From assembly GCA_002405165.1 (NCBI GenBank), contig DHLF01000001.1:76787-140786 (forward strand): a stretch of 64,000 nt of DNA, given 5' to 3'. Under the pieces are notes generated by a model. The model did no database searches, was not told where the DNA came from, and saw only the letters and a list, made by a program, of their open reading frames with translations. Numbering within the stretch: the first letter of the stretch is position 1; every line of letters begins with the position of its first letter. A program made the position numbers and the translations under genes. Positions 1-8,680 of the stretch are shown in pieces. Origin of the DNA: Christensenella sp. UBA4675 (GTDB taxonomy: Bacteria > Bacillota > Clostridia > Christensenellales > Borkfalkiaceae).

Positions 1-727
1 TTCCAAAGTTAAAAAAGTTTATGCGGTAGTAAGCGGGAAAGGCGGAGTAGGAAAGTCTTTGATAACGGGGCTTTTATCCGTCCTTGCCCAAAGAAACGGC
101 TTAAAAACCGCTATTTTAGACGCAGATTTAACGGGACCGTCGATTCCCAAAATGTTCGGTTTAAAAGAAAAAGCTATCGGAACGGAAATGGGAATACTTC
201 CCGTAAAAACCAAAACGGGGATAGACGTAATGAGTATAAATTTACTTCTAGAAAACGATACCGACCCCGTAGTTTGGAGAGGTCCCGTTTTAGCAGGAAC
301 CGTTAAACAATTTTATACCGACGTAATTTGGCAAGACGAAGACGTTATGTTTATAGATATGCCCCCGGGGACGGGAGATATAAATTTAACCGTTTTTCAA
401 TCAATAAAACTAGACGGAATAATTATAGTTACTTCTCCCCAGCAATTAGTATCCATGATAGTTGAAAAAGCCGTAAAAATGGCAAATATTATGGGTGTAA
501 AGATACTTGGGATTGTAGAAAATATGTCTTATTTCGTTTGTCCTAATTGCGGAGAAAAACACTATATTTACGGTGAAAGCCATATAAAAGAAATAGCCAA
601 AGAACACGGAATAAATTTGGTTGCGCAAGTTCCGTTCGATAAAGATTTTGCTTCTTTATGCGACAAAGGCTTAATTGAACTTACAAAAAGCAACTATTTA
701 GACGAATTTATAAAGGAAATTTTATAA
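1..727 (+). CDS. Mrp/ApbC-type Fe-S cluster carrier ATPase (5' end outside window)
   Basis: The reading frame is open from base 2, so the gene enters from the left edge; 241 residues are visible. The first visible residues hold the deviant Walker A motif of the Mrp/NBP35 family (GKGGVGKS). A DMPPGTGD motif follows, and near the C-terminus a Cys-x2-Cys pair (CPNCGEKH) that in this family holds a bridging [4Fe-4S] cluster between two subunits. The family loads and delivers Fe-S clusters in the cytoplasm. The TTG at 59 is not the true start because it would cut off the P-loop. The gene is followed after 4 bases by a redox-type Cys protein, so the two are probably co-transcribed. The family call is secure. 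Confidence 0.93.
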   Translation, partial: SKVKKVYAVVSGKGGVGKSLITGLLSVLAQRNGLKTAILDADLTGPSIPKMFGLKEKAIGTEMGILPVKTKTGIDVMSINLLLENDTDPVVWRGPVLAGTVKQFYTDVIWQDEDVMFIDMPPGTGDINLTVFQSIKLDGIIIVTSPQQLVSMIVEKAVKMANIMGVKILGIVENMSYFVCPNCGEKHYIYGESHIKEIAKEHGINLVAQVPFDKDFASLCDKGLIELTKSNYLDEFIKEIL

Positions 728-731
728 TTTT

Positions 732-1160
732 ATGAACGAAAGAGTAAAAATTGCCGTCGATTCTTTTAGAAACGGTTATAACTGCGCTCAATCCGTATTA
801 GTAGCTTTTTCCGATTTAACGGGTTTTAAAAGCGAAGATTTATTAGCTATGGGTTCTGCATTAGGCGGTGGTTTTTGTCGTACCAGAAATTTATGCGGAG
901 CGGTAAACGCCGTAGGAATTTTGTACGGACTTATTACAAAAACGGACGATAAAGCCAAAGCGTACGGCGATATGCAAACCATGATTGCAAAATTTTTAAT
1001 GAAATACGGGTCGCTAAACTGCGGAGATTTGTTAAAAGGCGTTCCCGTAACGAAAGGGTGTGTTCCGCAAGAAAGAACCGAGAAGTATTATGCCGAAAGA
1101 CCTTGCGAAAGAATAATAGAAGATTGTGTTAAAATTTTGCAGGAGTATTTTAAATGCTGA
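732..1160 (+). CDS. C_GCAxxG_C_C family protein
   Basis: A 142-residue cytoplasmic protein with the spaced cysteine pattern of the C_GCAxxG_C_C family: NCAQSVL near residue 18, GGGFCRTRNLCGAVNAVG around 48-65, then CG, GC and CERI..C near the C-terminus. The family is thought to be redox-active, possibly metal- or cluster-binding, but no reaction is established. It starts 4 bases after mrp and its last 7 bases overlap the next gene, so it is in the same transcription unit. A link with the Fe-S carrier upstream is suggested only by position. Confidence 0.85.
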   Translation: MNERVKIAVDSFRNGYNCAQSVLVAFSDLTGFKSEDLLAMGSALGGGFCRTRNLCGAVNAVGILYGLITKTDDKAKAYGDMQTMIAKFLMKYGSLNCGDLLKGVPVTKGCVPQERTEKYYAERPCERIIEDCVKILQEYFKC

Positions 1161-1855
1161 TTTCGCAATTGACTTCCATAGAAGGGTTTTTAAGCGTTTT
1201 ATCGAGCATAATAGCTATTTCTATCGTAATGACGGTTCACGAGTTCGCTCACGCGTTCGTCGCGGTAAAATGCGGGGACGATACGCCTAAAAGATACGGA
1301 AGGCTATCTTTAAATCCTATTTGCCATTTTGATTTAACGGGATTCGTAATGCTAATTTTAATAGGCTTCGGATGGGCTAAACCCGTTCCGTTTAATCCGA
1401 ATAATTTTAAAAATAGAAAAAGAGATACGGCTTTTGTTTCTATTGCGGGGGTAGTTTCTAATTTGATAGGGGCGTTTATTTGTTATCCGCTTTTATTACT
1501 AAGCTTAAAATTGCCCGATATTCTGCTTTTCGACGAAATTATTTTTTATACGCTACTTTACTGCTTTAATATAAACTTATGTTTGTTCGTATTTAACTTA
1601 ATACCTTGTTTTCCGTTAGACGGTTTTGTTTTTATTTCAACTTTAATAGATAAGAAGAGTAAAATTCTTGACTTTTTGTACGAAAAAGGGTATAAAATTT
1701 TATTGATAATACTTTTGTTTAGTTTTATCGCAAGAAATTTAGCGGATATAAATTCTAATTTTGCATATTTAGATATTTTTGGTAAATTTATGAATTTTTT
1801 TGTAAATTTATTAGCAAAACCGATAATAAAATTTTGGTCATTACTGATTAAATAA
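1154..1855 (+). CDS. Site-2 protease family (M50) membrane metalloprotease
   Basis: A 233-residue polytopic membrane protein. The zinc-binding HExxH motif is HEFAH (about residue 29-33, inside the first membrane segment), and the third ligand lies in the PLDGF motif near residue 155. The stretch RLSLNPICHFDLTG with GFGWAKPVPFNP is typical of the small M50 proteins without PDZ domain found in Firmicutes. It likely cleaves membrane-embedded substrates, which cannot be told from sequence. Its start overlaps the preceding gene by 7 bases. In many Firmicutes this gene sits directly before scpA, as here. Confidence 0.9.
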   Translation: MLISQLTSIEGFLSVLSSIIAISIVMTVHEFAHAFVAVKCGDDTPKRYGRLSLNPICHFDLTGFVMLILIGFGWAKPVPFNPNNFKNRKRDTAFVSIAGVVSNLIGAFICYPLLLLSLKLPDILLFDEIIFYTLLYCFNINLCLFVFNLIPCFPLDGFVFISTLIDKKSKILDFLYEKGYKILLIILLFSFIARNLADINSNFAYLDIFGKFMNFFVNLLAKPIIKFWSLLIK

Positions 1856-1866
1856 AGGAGAAAAAA

Positions 1867-2718
1867 TTGATAGAAGAAAATTCCTTACAAAACGTCGATA
1901 ACAGCGAGCAAAATATTTCGGACGAAGAGCTTTTTAACTACGTCGACGAATGTAGAATTTCGTTAGACGTAAACGATAAAACGATAGACGAACCGTTAGA
2001 AGTTTTGCTTATTTTAATAAAAGAAGCAAAAATCGCGGTAGAAGATATATTTATTTCAAAAGTTACAGAACAATTTTTAGCTTACGTTGAAAGGTTAAAA
2101 GATAAAAATATAGAAGAATTGAGCAGTTATTTGGTAATTGCGTCTAAAATTCTTGAAATTAAAGCGAGAGCTTTACTTCCTATCGTTGACGAAGAAACCG
2201 ATTCTTATGATTATTCGGAAGACGAAGACGCAGTTGATTTAATAAATAGAATCAACGAATACGAAATGTTTAAACAAGCGGGCGAAAAGCTTAAAGCTCA
2301 AGAAATGCTCGATAGGTTTTATAAAGAACCCGACGAATCTACTACGGAAGTAAAAGTGGTGTTTAACGATTTTAATATCGATAAACTAGTACAAGCTTTC
2401 AGCGAAGTAATGCTTAGGTATAATTTAGGACAAACAAAGCGTAAAGACGTAAAAGAAATCCCCAGCGAAGAATACAGTGAAGATAAAAAAATTAGATTTG
2501 TAAGCGATTATCTTAAAGAAAAACAATCTTGTTCGTTTTTTGAATTGTTTAACGAAGATTCTCCGCTTGCTGAAATAATAACTACCTTTAAGGTTATGTT
2601 AGAATTGATTAAATTACAATGTATAGGCGTTGAACAAAATAACGTTTACGATGATATAACGCTTACTTTTAAAAGAGAATGGAGTGAAGAAGATGGAAGA
2701 ATTGAAGACAACGGTTGA
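1867..2718 (+). CDS. scpA: Segregation and condensation protein A
   Basis: Kleisin subunit of the SMC-ScpAB condensin that compacts and separates the chromosome. At 283 residues it is in the usual range (about 240-280). The N-terminal part has the PLEVLLILIKEAKIAVEDI helix that contacts the SMC neck and an EIKARALLP motif. The C-terminal winged helix covers about 200-275. An acidic N-terminal extension of about 40 residues precedes the conserved core. The start is TTG, chosen because an AAAGGAG site (1854-1860) precedes it at good spacing. Its end overlaps scpB. Confidence 0.93.
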   Translation: MIEENSLQNVDNSEQNISDEELFNYVDECRISLDVNDKTIDEPLEVLLILIKEAKIAVEDIFISKVTEQFLAYVERLKDKNIEELSSYLVIASKILEIKARALLPIVDEETDSYDYSEDEDAVDLINRINEYEMFKQAGEKLKAQEMLDRFYKEPDESTTEVKVVFNDFNIDKLVQAFSEVMLRYNLGQTKRKDVKEIPSEEYSEDKKIRFVSDYLKEKQSCSFFELFNEDSPLAEIITTFKVMLELIKLQCIGVEQNNVYDDITLTFKREWSEEDGRIEDNG

Positions 2719-3343
2719 AGCGATTATTTTCGTTTCCGGTAACCCTATTTCAGCCAAAGATATTTCGGATAAACTCGGTTGCACCGAAAAAGAAGTTTTA
2801 AGAATTGCGGAACAGTTAAAAAAAGAAAAATATTCCGAAAACGACGGAATAAATCTATTGATTTACAATAAAAAATTACAATTTTGTTCTAATCCTAAAC
2901 TTGCCGACAAAGTTTCGGAAGTTTTAAATCCCATTAGAGAAAGAGAACTTTCTAAAAGCATGTTGGAAGTTGCTGCAATAGTAGCGTACAAGCAACCTGT
3001 TACGAGAGCGGAATTAGAATACATAAGGGGCGCTAACAGCGAATATGCCGTTCAAACGCTTTTAAGGCTCGGAATTATAGAAATAACGGGTAAAAGAGAC
3101 GTTATAGGTCATCCTGCTGAATTTGGCACTACTGACGAGTTTTTAAAGAAATTCCAAATAAATTCTTTAAGCGAACTTCCCGATTTTGAAGAAATGATGA
3201 AGAAAATCAACGAAATGGAAGAAGAAAAAGATAACTATCTTTATAAAAAAGACGTGTATACGCCAGATGACGAATCCCTTGCATTGGACGAATCGGCTAT
3301 TACTTCCGAAATACTTAAAGAAGACGGCGATATGGTCGTTTAA
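2693..3343 (+). CDS. scpB: Segregation and condensation protein B
   Basis: Winged-helix dimer partner of ScpA in the SMC complex, 216 residues. Characteristic motifs are VEAIIFVSG at the N-terminus, AAIVAYKQPVTRAELEYIRG and GLR-type wing sequence (RLGIIEITGKRD) with the closing FGTTDEFLKKF. The acidic tail (about 165-216) is poorly conserved. I place the start at ATG 2693, not the in-frame GTG at 2684, because GGAG at 2681-2684 then stands 8 bases upstream. The gene overlaps scpA by 26 bases, which indicates translational coupling. A hairpin terminator follows. Confidence 0.93.
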   Translation: MEELKTTVEAIIFVSGNPISAKDISDKLGCTEKEVLRIAEQLKKEKYSENDGINLLIYNKKLQFCSNPKLADKVSEVLNPIRERELSKSMLEVAAIVAYKQPVTRAELEYIRGANSEYAVQTLLRLGIIEITGKRDVIGHPAEFGTTDEFLKKFQINSLSELPDFEEMMKKINEMEEEKDNYLYKKDVYTPDDESLALDESAITSEILKEDGDMVV

Positions 3344-3363
3344 AATAATAATTTGCAAAAATG

Positions 3364-3392
3364 TAGCTCGACGAAAAGTCGAGCTATTTTTT
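3364..3392 (+). terminator. Intrinsic terminator after scpB
   Basis: Perfect 9-bp stem (TAGCTCGAC / GTCGAGCTA) with a GAAAA loop followed by six T. It stands 20 bases after the scpB stop and ends the mrp-scpB unit. The remaining bases to 3504 hold nothing I can identify. Confidence 0.85.
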
Positions 3393-3504
3393 ATTTGTTC
3401 ATATTTAAAAAAACCGTGATATTTTCATCGCTTATTCTATTTTAAACGTCTATCGACTCAGCCAATGAAAAATGAATATATTTTTAATAAGTATAATAAA
3501 TATA

Positions 3505-4755
3505 CTATTTTTTAATGTATTCGATAAAATCATCGAATTTAGTCGCGTTTTTACGTTTAATAATTATTTCTGCCAAAACAACTTCGTCAAAGTATTTTTC
3601 AGTTGATTTTTCACAATATTTTTTTCGCTTTAAATATTCGTCGATTTTATCATACGGTAGATTAAATTTAAGTTTTAAATAATCTTCGTATAAAATTTCT
3701 CTAATTTTAATTTTTAAATCGTCAAGACCGGTTCCTGTTTTTGCCGAAATAACTACAGTGTTTATGGGCGGATAAAAAGTTGATTCGTCGCATTTATTAA
3801 ATACGGTTAATATTTTAGCTTTACAACCTATTTCTTCCAAAACTTTTACCGTAGTGTTTATTTGTTCGTTAAAATCTTGAGTTAAATCACATACGTTTAA
3901 AAGTAAATCTGCCTCTAATGCTACGGAAAGGGTCGATTTAAAAGCTTCGATGAGCGTTGTGGGTATATTTTTAATAAAACCTACCGTATCGAAAATAATT
4001 ACGTTAAAATCGCCCAAATCCAAGTTTACGCCTTTTATATCCAACGTGGCGAAAAGTTTATTTTCGCCGTGTAAATCGCAGTCGGTAAGTTTATTTAAAA
4101 GGGTAGTTTTGCCTGAATTAGTATATCCGACTAACGCAACGCTTTTAACCCCGTCTTTTTTTCTTCTGTTTATTTGTAAATCTCTCGTTTTAGAAAGTTT
4201 TTCAAGAGCTTTTTCTAAATATAAAATTCTAGTTTTTATATGTCTTCTATCGGTTTCTAACTTACTTTCTCCCGGTCCGCGAGTTCCTATTCCACCGCCA
4301 AGCCTTGATAAAGACGCGCCTTTACCTTTTAGTCTAGGGTAAAGTCTTTTTAACTGAGCAAGTTCAACTTGTAATTTTCCTTCTCCCGTAACTGCGTTTA
4401 AGGCAAATATATCTAAAATAAGGGTAGTCCTGTCAATTACTTTAACGCCTAATATTTCAGATATATTTATTGTTTGCGAAGGAGTTAAATCTCCGTCGAA
4501 TATTGCGCAGTCAATTTCGTTATTTTTTATAAACTCCAAAATCTCGTAAAGCTTTCCGATTCCGAAATACGTCGCAGGATTAATCTCTTTTATATTTTGA
4601 ATAAAAACTTCTAAAACAATAGATTTTGCCGTTTTTGCAAGAGAAATTATTTCTTCGTCAAAGCAAGTAGTTAAAACAATCGCTCTTTCATAATTTCTAA
4701 TATTTTCTAAGGAATTATCTATATTTTTTAAATCTTTTATGTTTTCAGTTTTCAT
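3505..4755 (-). CDS. hflX: GTPase HflX
   Basis: Ribosome-associated GTPase that splits stalled or stressed 70S ribosomes. The 416 residues carry the N-terminal HflX nucleotide-binding domain and the family linker with GKGASLSRLGGGIGTRGPGE(S)KLE. The G domain has G1 GYTNSGKTT, G3 DTVGF, G4 NKCD and a short C-terminal region. Its start overlaps the upstream recombinase gene by 11 bases (4745-4755), so the two are one operon. The call is secure. Confidence 0.95.
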   Translation of the reverse strand: MKTENIKDLKNIDNSLENIRNYERAIVLTTCFDEEIISLAKTAKSIVLEVFIQNIKEINPATYFGIGKLYEILEFIKNNEIDCAIFDGDLTPSQTINISEILGVKVIDRTTLILDIFALNAVTGEGKLQVELAQLKRLYPRLKGKGASLSRLGGGIGTRGPGESKLETDRRHIKTRILYLEKALEKLSKTRDLQINRRKKDGVKSVALVGYTNSGKTTLLNKLTDCDLHGENKLFATLDIKGVNLDLGDFNVIIFDTVGFIKNIPTTLIEAFKSTLSVALEADLLLNVCDLTQDFNEQINTTVKVLEEIGCKAKILTVFNKCDESTFYPPINTVVISAKTGTGLDDLKIKIREILYEDYLKLKFNLPYDKIDEYLKRKKYCEKSTEKYFDEVVLAEIIIKRKNATKFDDFIEYIKK

Positions 4756-5806
4756 TGTTTTCTTCGTTTTCTTCTCTTAACTTTACGTGTTTTATTGCTT
4801 GGCGTCTACTATCTTCGCTTATTGACGCGTAGTGCTTTCTAGTAGTATTTACGTCTTTATGTCCCAAAAAATCAGCTACCATATAAATATCTCCCGTTTC
4901 ATTATAAAGGGACGTACCAAACGTACTTCTTAATTTATGCGGAGTAATATGTTTTAACGGGGTAACGATTTTAGCGTATTTTTTAACTAAAAATTCGACT
5001 GTTCTGACATTAATTCGTTTATTTTGAATCGATAAGAACAAAGCGTCTTCTTCAGCGGGTAAATTTTTGATTTCGGCGCGTTTTACATACCACTTATATA
5101 AATCTTTTGCCGTTTCTTTTGAAAAATAAAGTATTGTTCTGCTTCCGCCTTTGCGTGTTATGACAAAGCTGTTATTATCGAAATTTATGTCGTCGCAGTT
5201 TATTCCGACAAGCTCGCTAATACGAATTCCCGTTCCTAAAAAAAGCGATAGAATAGCTAAATCACGCGTTTTAGTCGCATTATGATAAGATTTTTGCCTT
5301 TTTGACAATCCCTCGCCTGATTCCGCAGTATCTAATAGAGTAGCCGTTTCGTTAGATTCTAACTTAATAATTTCCGCGTCTTTAATTTTTGGAGTTTTAA
5401 TTTTAGCTGGGGTATTTGCAATAATCATTTCTCTATTAAAAAAATATTTATAAAAACTACGTAAAGTACAAAGTTTTCGCGCTTTTGCCTTTAAAGAACA
5501 CCTATGTATTTCTCCTTCGAACTCATATTCCGTTAAATAACTTAAAAAACACTCGAAATCGGTTACTGTAATGTCTTCTAAGTCTTTTATCATCATATCT
5601 TTTATTTTTTTGTTTACAAATACTCTTTTTTCTACGTAATCAAAGAAAATTCTTAAATCGTACGCATAATTTAGCCTTGACAGAGGAGAAGTGGTATTTT
5701 CTATTCCGATAAAGTAACTTTTACAAAAATGGGGTAATTCGAGCAATAATTCGTTTAATTTTTTTAAATTTTTACTATTTCTCTCAACAAAATAACTGTC
5801 AGCCAT
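4745..5806 (-). CDS. Xer-type tyrosine recombinase
   Basis: A 353-residue site-specific recombinase. A SAM-like core-binding domain covers about 30-130 and the catalytic domain about 145-345. All six catalytic positions are visible: Arg195 in GIRISEL, Lys219 in RKGGS, His290 and Arg293 in HKLR, His316 in LGH, and the nucleophile Tyr326 in RKHYA. Length and layout fit a chromosomal XerC/XerA-like enzyme more than a phage integrase, and no phage genes adjoin it. Its place just before hflX also fits a housekeeping role. A perfect palindrome lies 137 bases upstream. Whether it resolves chromosome dimers or acts on a local site cannot be told here. Confidence 0.88.
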   Translation of the reverse strand: MADSYFVERNSKNLKKLNELLLELPHFCKSYFIGIENTTSPLSRLNYAYDLRIFFDYVEKRVFVNKKIKDMMIKDLEDITVTDFECFLSYLTEYEFEGEIHRCSLKAKARKLCTLRSFYKYFFNREMIIANTPAKIKTPKIKDAEIIKLESNETATLLDTAESGEGLSKRQKSYHNATKTRDLAILSLFLGTGIRISELVGINCDDINFDNNSFVITRKGGSRTILYFSKETAKDLYKWYVKRAEIKNLPAEEDALFLSIQNKRINVRTVEFLVKKYAKIVTPLKHITPHKLRSTFGTSLYNETGDIYMVADFLGHKDVNTTRKHYASISEDSRRQAIKHVKLREENEENNEN

Positions 5807-5889
5807 TGTAAAACTCCTTGAAAAATAAAATTAAATTAATAAAAATAAATTATAAAATGTTATTTGTAAAATAAAAAAACGCTTTTATT

Positions 5890-5972
5890 GTGTAGGGCAG
5901 AAATTTTTATTAGCTTTTTTTATAAAACACCTACACGCTAAACATTTCGTAAAAGACAGCTTTTACGAAATG
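5890..5972. repeat. Nested inverted repeats upstream of the recombinase gene
   Basis: This lies in the 433-base gap between the divergent recombinase and PadR genes. A perfect palindrome of two 13-base arms (CATTTCGTAAAAG / CTTTTACGAAATG) with a 4-base ACAG spacer occupies 5943-5972. A separate 7-base inverted pair, GTGTAGG (5890-5896) and CCTACAC (5930-5936), sits just left of it. There is no T-run, so a terminator is unlikely. Its size is close to a recombinase core site (two 11-13 bp arms and a short centre), but an operator is equally possible. The rest of the gap is very AT-rich and holds the PadR-gene promoter. Confidence 0.6.
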
Positions 5973-6158
5973 ATAGTATTATTTTATACCATAAATTTAA
6001 TTTTGTCAACGCATTTATTTATATTTTTTATATTTCTTTATAATAAATTTTTTTATTTTAAATTCGTGTGTTATATTTTATAGTTATTTTTTATATTAAA
6101 AAAAATTATAATTTTTTAATTAATTTACTATAATTTAAATAAGAAATTTTAAATAGCG

Positions 6159-6187
6159 TTGACAATTTTTACAAAAATTGTTATAAT
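6159..6187 (+). promoter_or_regulatory. Promoter with embedded 20-bp palindromic operator
   Basis: Consensus sigma-A promoter: TTGACA (6159-6164), a 17-base spacer, and TATAAT (6182-6187). The spacer is almost entirely a perfect palindrome, ACAATTTTT-AC-AAAAATTGT (6162-6181), which overlaps the -35 and abuts the -10. A dimer bound there would block polymerase. The PadR-type protein encoded 52 bases downstream is the natural candidate (autoregulation, inferred). Confidence 0.75.
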
Positions 6188-6239
6188 TTCTTTATTAAAT
6201 TCGTAAAAAGTTAAATTTTGGGGGATTTTTACTAAAAAA

Positions 6240-8396
6240 ATGGATACAAATTTTGTCAGTAGTGATATGATACGGGGTCATATCGACACGATTATTTTAT
6301 TATCCTTATCGGACGAAGATAAACATTCAAACGAAATACGCGAAGAAATAGAAAAAAAAGCAGGCGGAAAATATCAAGTAAAACAAGGCACGTTTTACAG
6401 CGCTTTGCAAAGGCTTACCAAACAAGGTTTTGTAACGGAATATCGTTCTAGCGCGAAAGACAGCATAAGAAGAAAATATTTTCACTTAACCGAAAAAGGT
6501 AAAAATTTCGTTGAAGATAACGTATCGCAGTGGAACTATTCTAAAAGCGTTATTAACAATATGATTTTTAACGAAGATAAAGACGAACAAATTCAAACGA
6601 AACCGATAGTTGTAAACGAAATCGAAACCGAATTCGAAAGATTATTACAAGAAAACGTTCCCGATTACGAAATAAACCAACAACCCGACGATTTAAACGA
6701 ATATTTTGAAAGTTTAAACGAAAATTTAAAATCGGTTACTCCCCCACCCGTTTATAACTACGAAGAAAATCTCGTATCCGACTATGAAGAAAACGTCGAT
6801 GATAATTTAGACGCTCAAAACGAAGAAAACGACGGCGAATTTGCAAATATTACAACCGAAACGGAAGAAGTTGGCGACAAATCTTCTGAAAACGCCGAAA
6901 TAACCGAAATTAAAGGCTTTAACGATAATCACGATCAAAAGCTCGCAGAAAACGAAAACGCTTTAAACGGCGAAATTTCGTCCGAAAACGATAACGAGGC
7001 ATTAAGTGCGGAAAACGAGCCTGAAAAGTATTACGCCTATGATAATTACGACAGTACTAATTATGTCTATCGTAACAACGATGAAACGGTAGAAAAAGAA
7101 AACTTCATTAAAGAAGAAAGTCTTAATGGAGATGAAAATAGCGATATAAACGCAGAAAATTCGTTACAAGGCGATAAAAACGAAATTGTTTCAAACGAAA
7201 ACAATGAAAATTCAAGTGAAAATAGCTATTATGACGAAAACTACAACCCCTTAAAAAATACCCCGCTGGCAGGCGATAATTCTTTCGATAGCGATGTAAA
7301 TGTAGACGATACGGTCGAACAGGTTATCGAAGTAAAAGACGAAGAATTAAACGACAAGTTATTAGATAACGAATTTAACGACGATAAAAAAGTATCTATC
7401 GACGAAAAAACCGATAAAATCGATTCCAGCAGGGACGTATTTAACTTAGAGTTGGAAGTAAGACAACGTTCGGACAATCCTATAATAGACGAAAATCAAG
7501 AAACGGAAGTAAAGGAAAAAACCGAAAAAGAAGAAATGCCGGACAATACTTACGTAAATTCTGACGAAATATTATTCGGTAAAAACGAGGAAAAAGAAGT
7601 CTACGACAGCTTATTAGAGAAATTATTTCCTAAAAAAACGACAGTTTTCAGCGAAGTAACACCAACCGAAAGAACGTTTGAAACGAAAAAAGATATTAGC
7701 GAAGAAAATTCGTACGCAAACGTTGAAAACGAATTCGATAAGCTTATAAAGGAACAGCCTTTAAAAGAAAATGAGAATTTAATCGATAAAGAAAAAAAAG
7801 AAACAGTTTTTTCACCGTTAAAAAACTCTTCTAAAAACGTAGATAAATTTACTTATAGTTATCCGACCGCTAAAAACGAAAAATTCGATTATACCGATAT
7901 AATAAAACTTGCAAGAGCCGAAGGCTTTAAAGTTAGAGCCAGCAATGCCGTAACTCACATCGATAAAGACCAAAAAATATTTATAAATAAGCTGAATTTT
8001 CACACGTCGTTGTTATTTTTCGCTTCTTTTATATTACAATTATTCGTTTTATTCTTGACTATTAAATTTAATCAAGGATTTAACGCTTGGTTTTATGTAA
8101 CTTCTTTATTGCTTTGCGCTTGCGTGCCGATTATTTTTTTGGTTTTATATTTAAAAAATAAAAATAAAACGGTATCGAATATAAATAAATTTAGAGATTC
8201 TATTGAAATAGTATTTATAATAGCTTTAAATTTAATTTTACTAATTTGCGCGATAGCAATTATTTCAGACATAAACTTTTCTTCCGGAAAAGATTTATTA
8301 AGATATCTAATAATTCCGATAGTTTACGTATTAAATATTCCGTTATTCTTTATTTTTAAATACGTTTTATTGGAAAAAAACGGTTATATTAAGTAA
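6240..8396 (+). CDS. PadR-type winged-helix protein with long acidic linker and C-terminal membrane domain
   Basis: 718 residues in three parts. Residues about 10-95 are a PadR winged helix (MIRGHIDTIILLSLS, then GTFYSALQRLTKQGF and RKYFHLTEKG). Residues about 100-570 are a low-complexity linker very rich in Glu, Asn and Asp. Residues about 585-715 contain four hydrophobic membrane segments. The layout suggests a membrane-tethered DNA-binding protein; no ligand or target is visible. GGGGGA at 6220-6225 is 14 bases before the ATG, a long spacing, so a start a few codons later (Met10, directly at the PadR fold) is possible. Its own promoter carries a palindromic operator. I do not recognise the membrane part. 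Confidence 0.7.
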   Translation: MDTNFVSSDMIRGHIDTIILLSLSDEDKHSNEIREEIEKKAGGKYQVKQGTFYSALQRLTKQGFVTEYRSSAKDSIRRKYFHLTEKGKNFVEDNVSQWNYSKSVINNMIFNEDKDEQIQTKPIVVNEIETEFERLLQENVPDYEINQQPDDLNEYFESLNENLKSVTPPPVYNYEENLVSDYEENVDDNLDAQNEENDGEFANITTETEEVGDKSSENAEITEIKGFNDNHDQKLAENENALNGEISSENDNEALSAENEPEKYYAYDNYDSTNYVYRNNDETVEKENFIKEESLNGDENSDINAENSLQGDKNEIVSNENNENSSENSYYDENYNPLKNTPLAGDNSFDSDVNVDDTVEQVIEVKDEELNDKLLDNEFNDDKKVSIDEKTDKIDSSRDVFNLELEVRQRSDNPIIDENQETEVKEKTEKEEMPDNTYVNSDEILFGKNEEKEVYDSLLEKLFPKKTTVFSEVTPTERTFETKKDISEENSYANVENEFDKLIKEQPLKENENLIDKEKKETVFSPLKNSSKNVDKFTYSYPTAKNEKFDYTDIIKLARAEGFKVRASNAVTHIDKDQKIFINKLNFHTSLLFFASFILQLFVLFLTIKFNQGFNAWFYVTSLLLCACVPIIFLVLYLKNKNKTVSNINKFRDSIEIVFIIALNLILLICAIAIISDINFSSGKDLLRYLIIPIVYVLNIPLFFIFKYVLLEKNGYIK

Positions 8397-8397
8397 A

Positions 8398-8538
8398 AAA
8401 TATTGGTCAGAACATAAATTTAGCCCTAAAACGTTAGAAATCTGTGATTTTGATAAAATAAAAAATAGCAATAAATTTTTTGCTAGAAAATTTTCATTAG
8501 AACACATAGATTTAGTCAATAAAATTTTAGAAAGTTAA
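8398..8538 (+). pseudogene. C-terminal remnant of a glycosyltransferase (core-2/I-branching-like)
   Basis: The frame 8401-8538 has no start codon but reads as a protein tail: it begins YWSEHKFSPKTLEICDF, passes through FFARKFS and ends DLVNKILES before a stop. The pattern (KTL.I.D...I..S...FARKF) resembles the end of bacterial beta-1,6-N-acetylglucosaminyltransferase-like proteins. It begins at the end of the PadR gene in another frame, so the body of the gene has been lost. The family assignment is from memory of the motif and is tentative. Confidence 0.4.
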
Positions 8539-8549
8539 TTAAAAAGTAA

Positions 8550-8593
8550 AACCTTCCAAAAAATTTGATAATTTTTTGGAAGGTTGTTTTTTT
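8550..8593 (+). terminator. Strong intrinsic terminator
   Basis: A perfect 16-bp stem (AACCTTCCAAAAAATT and its complement) with a TGAT loop is followed by G and seven T. It lies 11 bases after the glycosyltransferase remnant and ends transcription from the PadR gene. Confidence 0.85.
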
Positions 8594-8629
8594 CGTTTTA
8601 CGATAGACATAATTCTATTTTTTAAGTTA

Positions 8630-8677
8630 AAGGGCAATTTAAGCTAATATTAGCTTAAATTGCCCTTATCGTTTTTT
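8630..8677. terminator. Long perfect palindrome with T-run
   Basis: Two 19-base arms (AAGGGCAATTTAAGCTAAT and its exact complement, 8630-8648 and 8649-8667) meet without a spacer, followed by ATCG and seven T. As RNA it forms a very stable hairpin and can act as a terminator. It follows another terminator by about 37 bases, so it may instead belong to the decayed leftward genes beyond it. Confidence 0.6.
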
Positions 8678-8680
8678 TAA

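Noticed and set aside
4745..5806. Phage integrase and prophage boundary
   Set aside because: It overlaps hflX, has host base composition, and no phage genes or tRNA repeat adjoin it.
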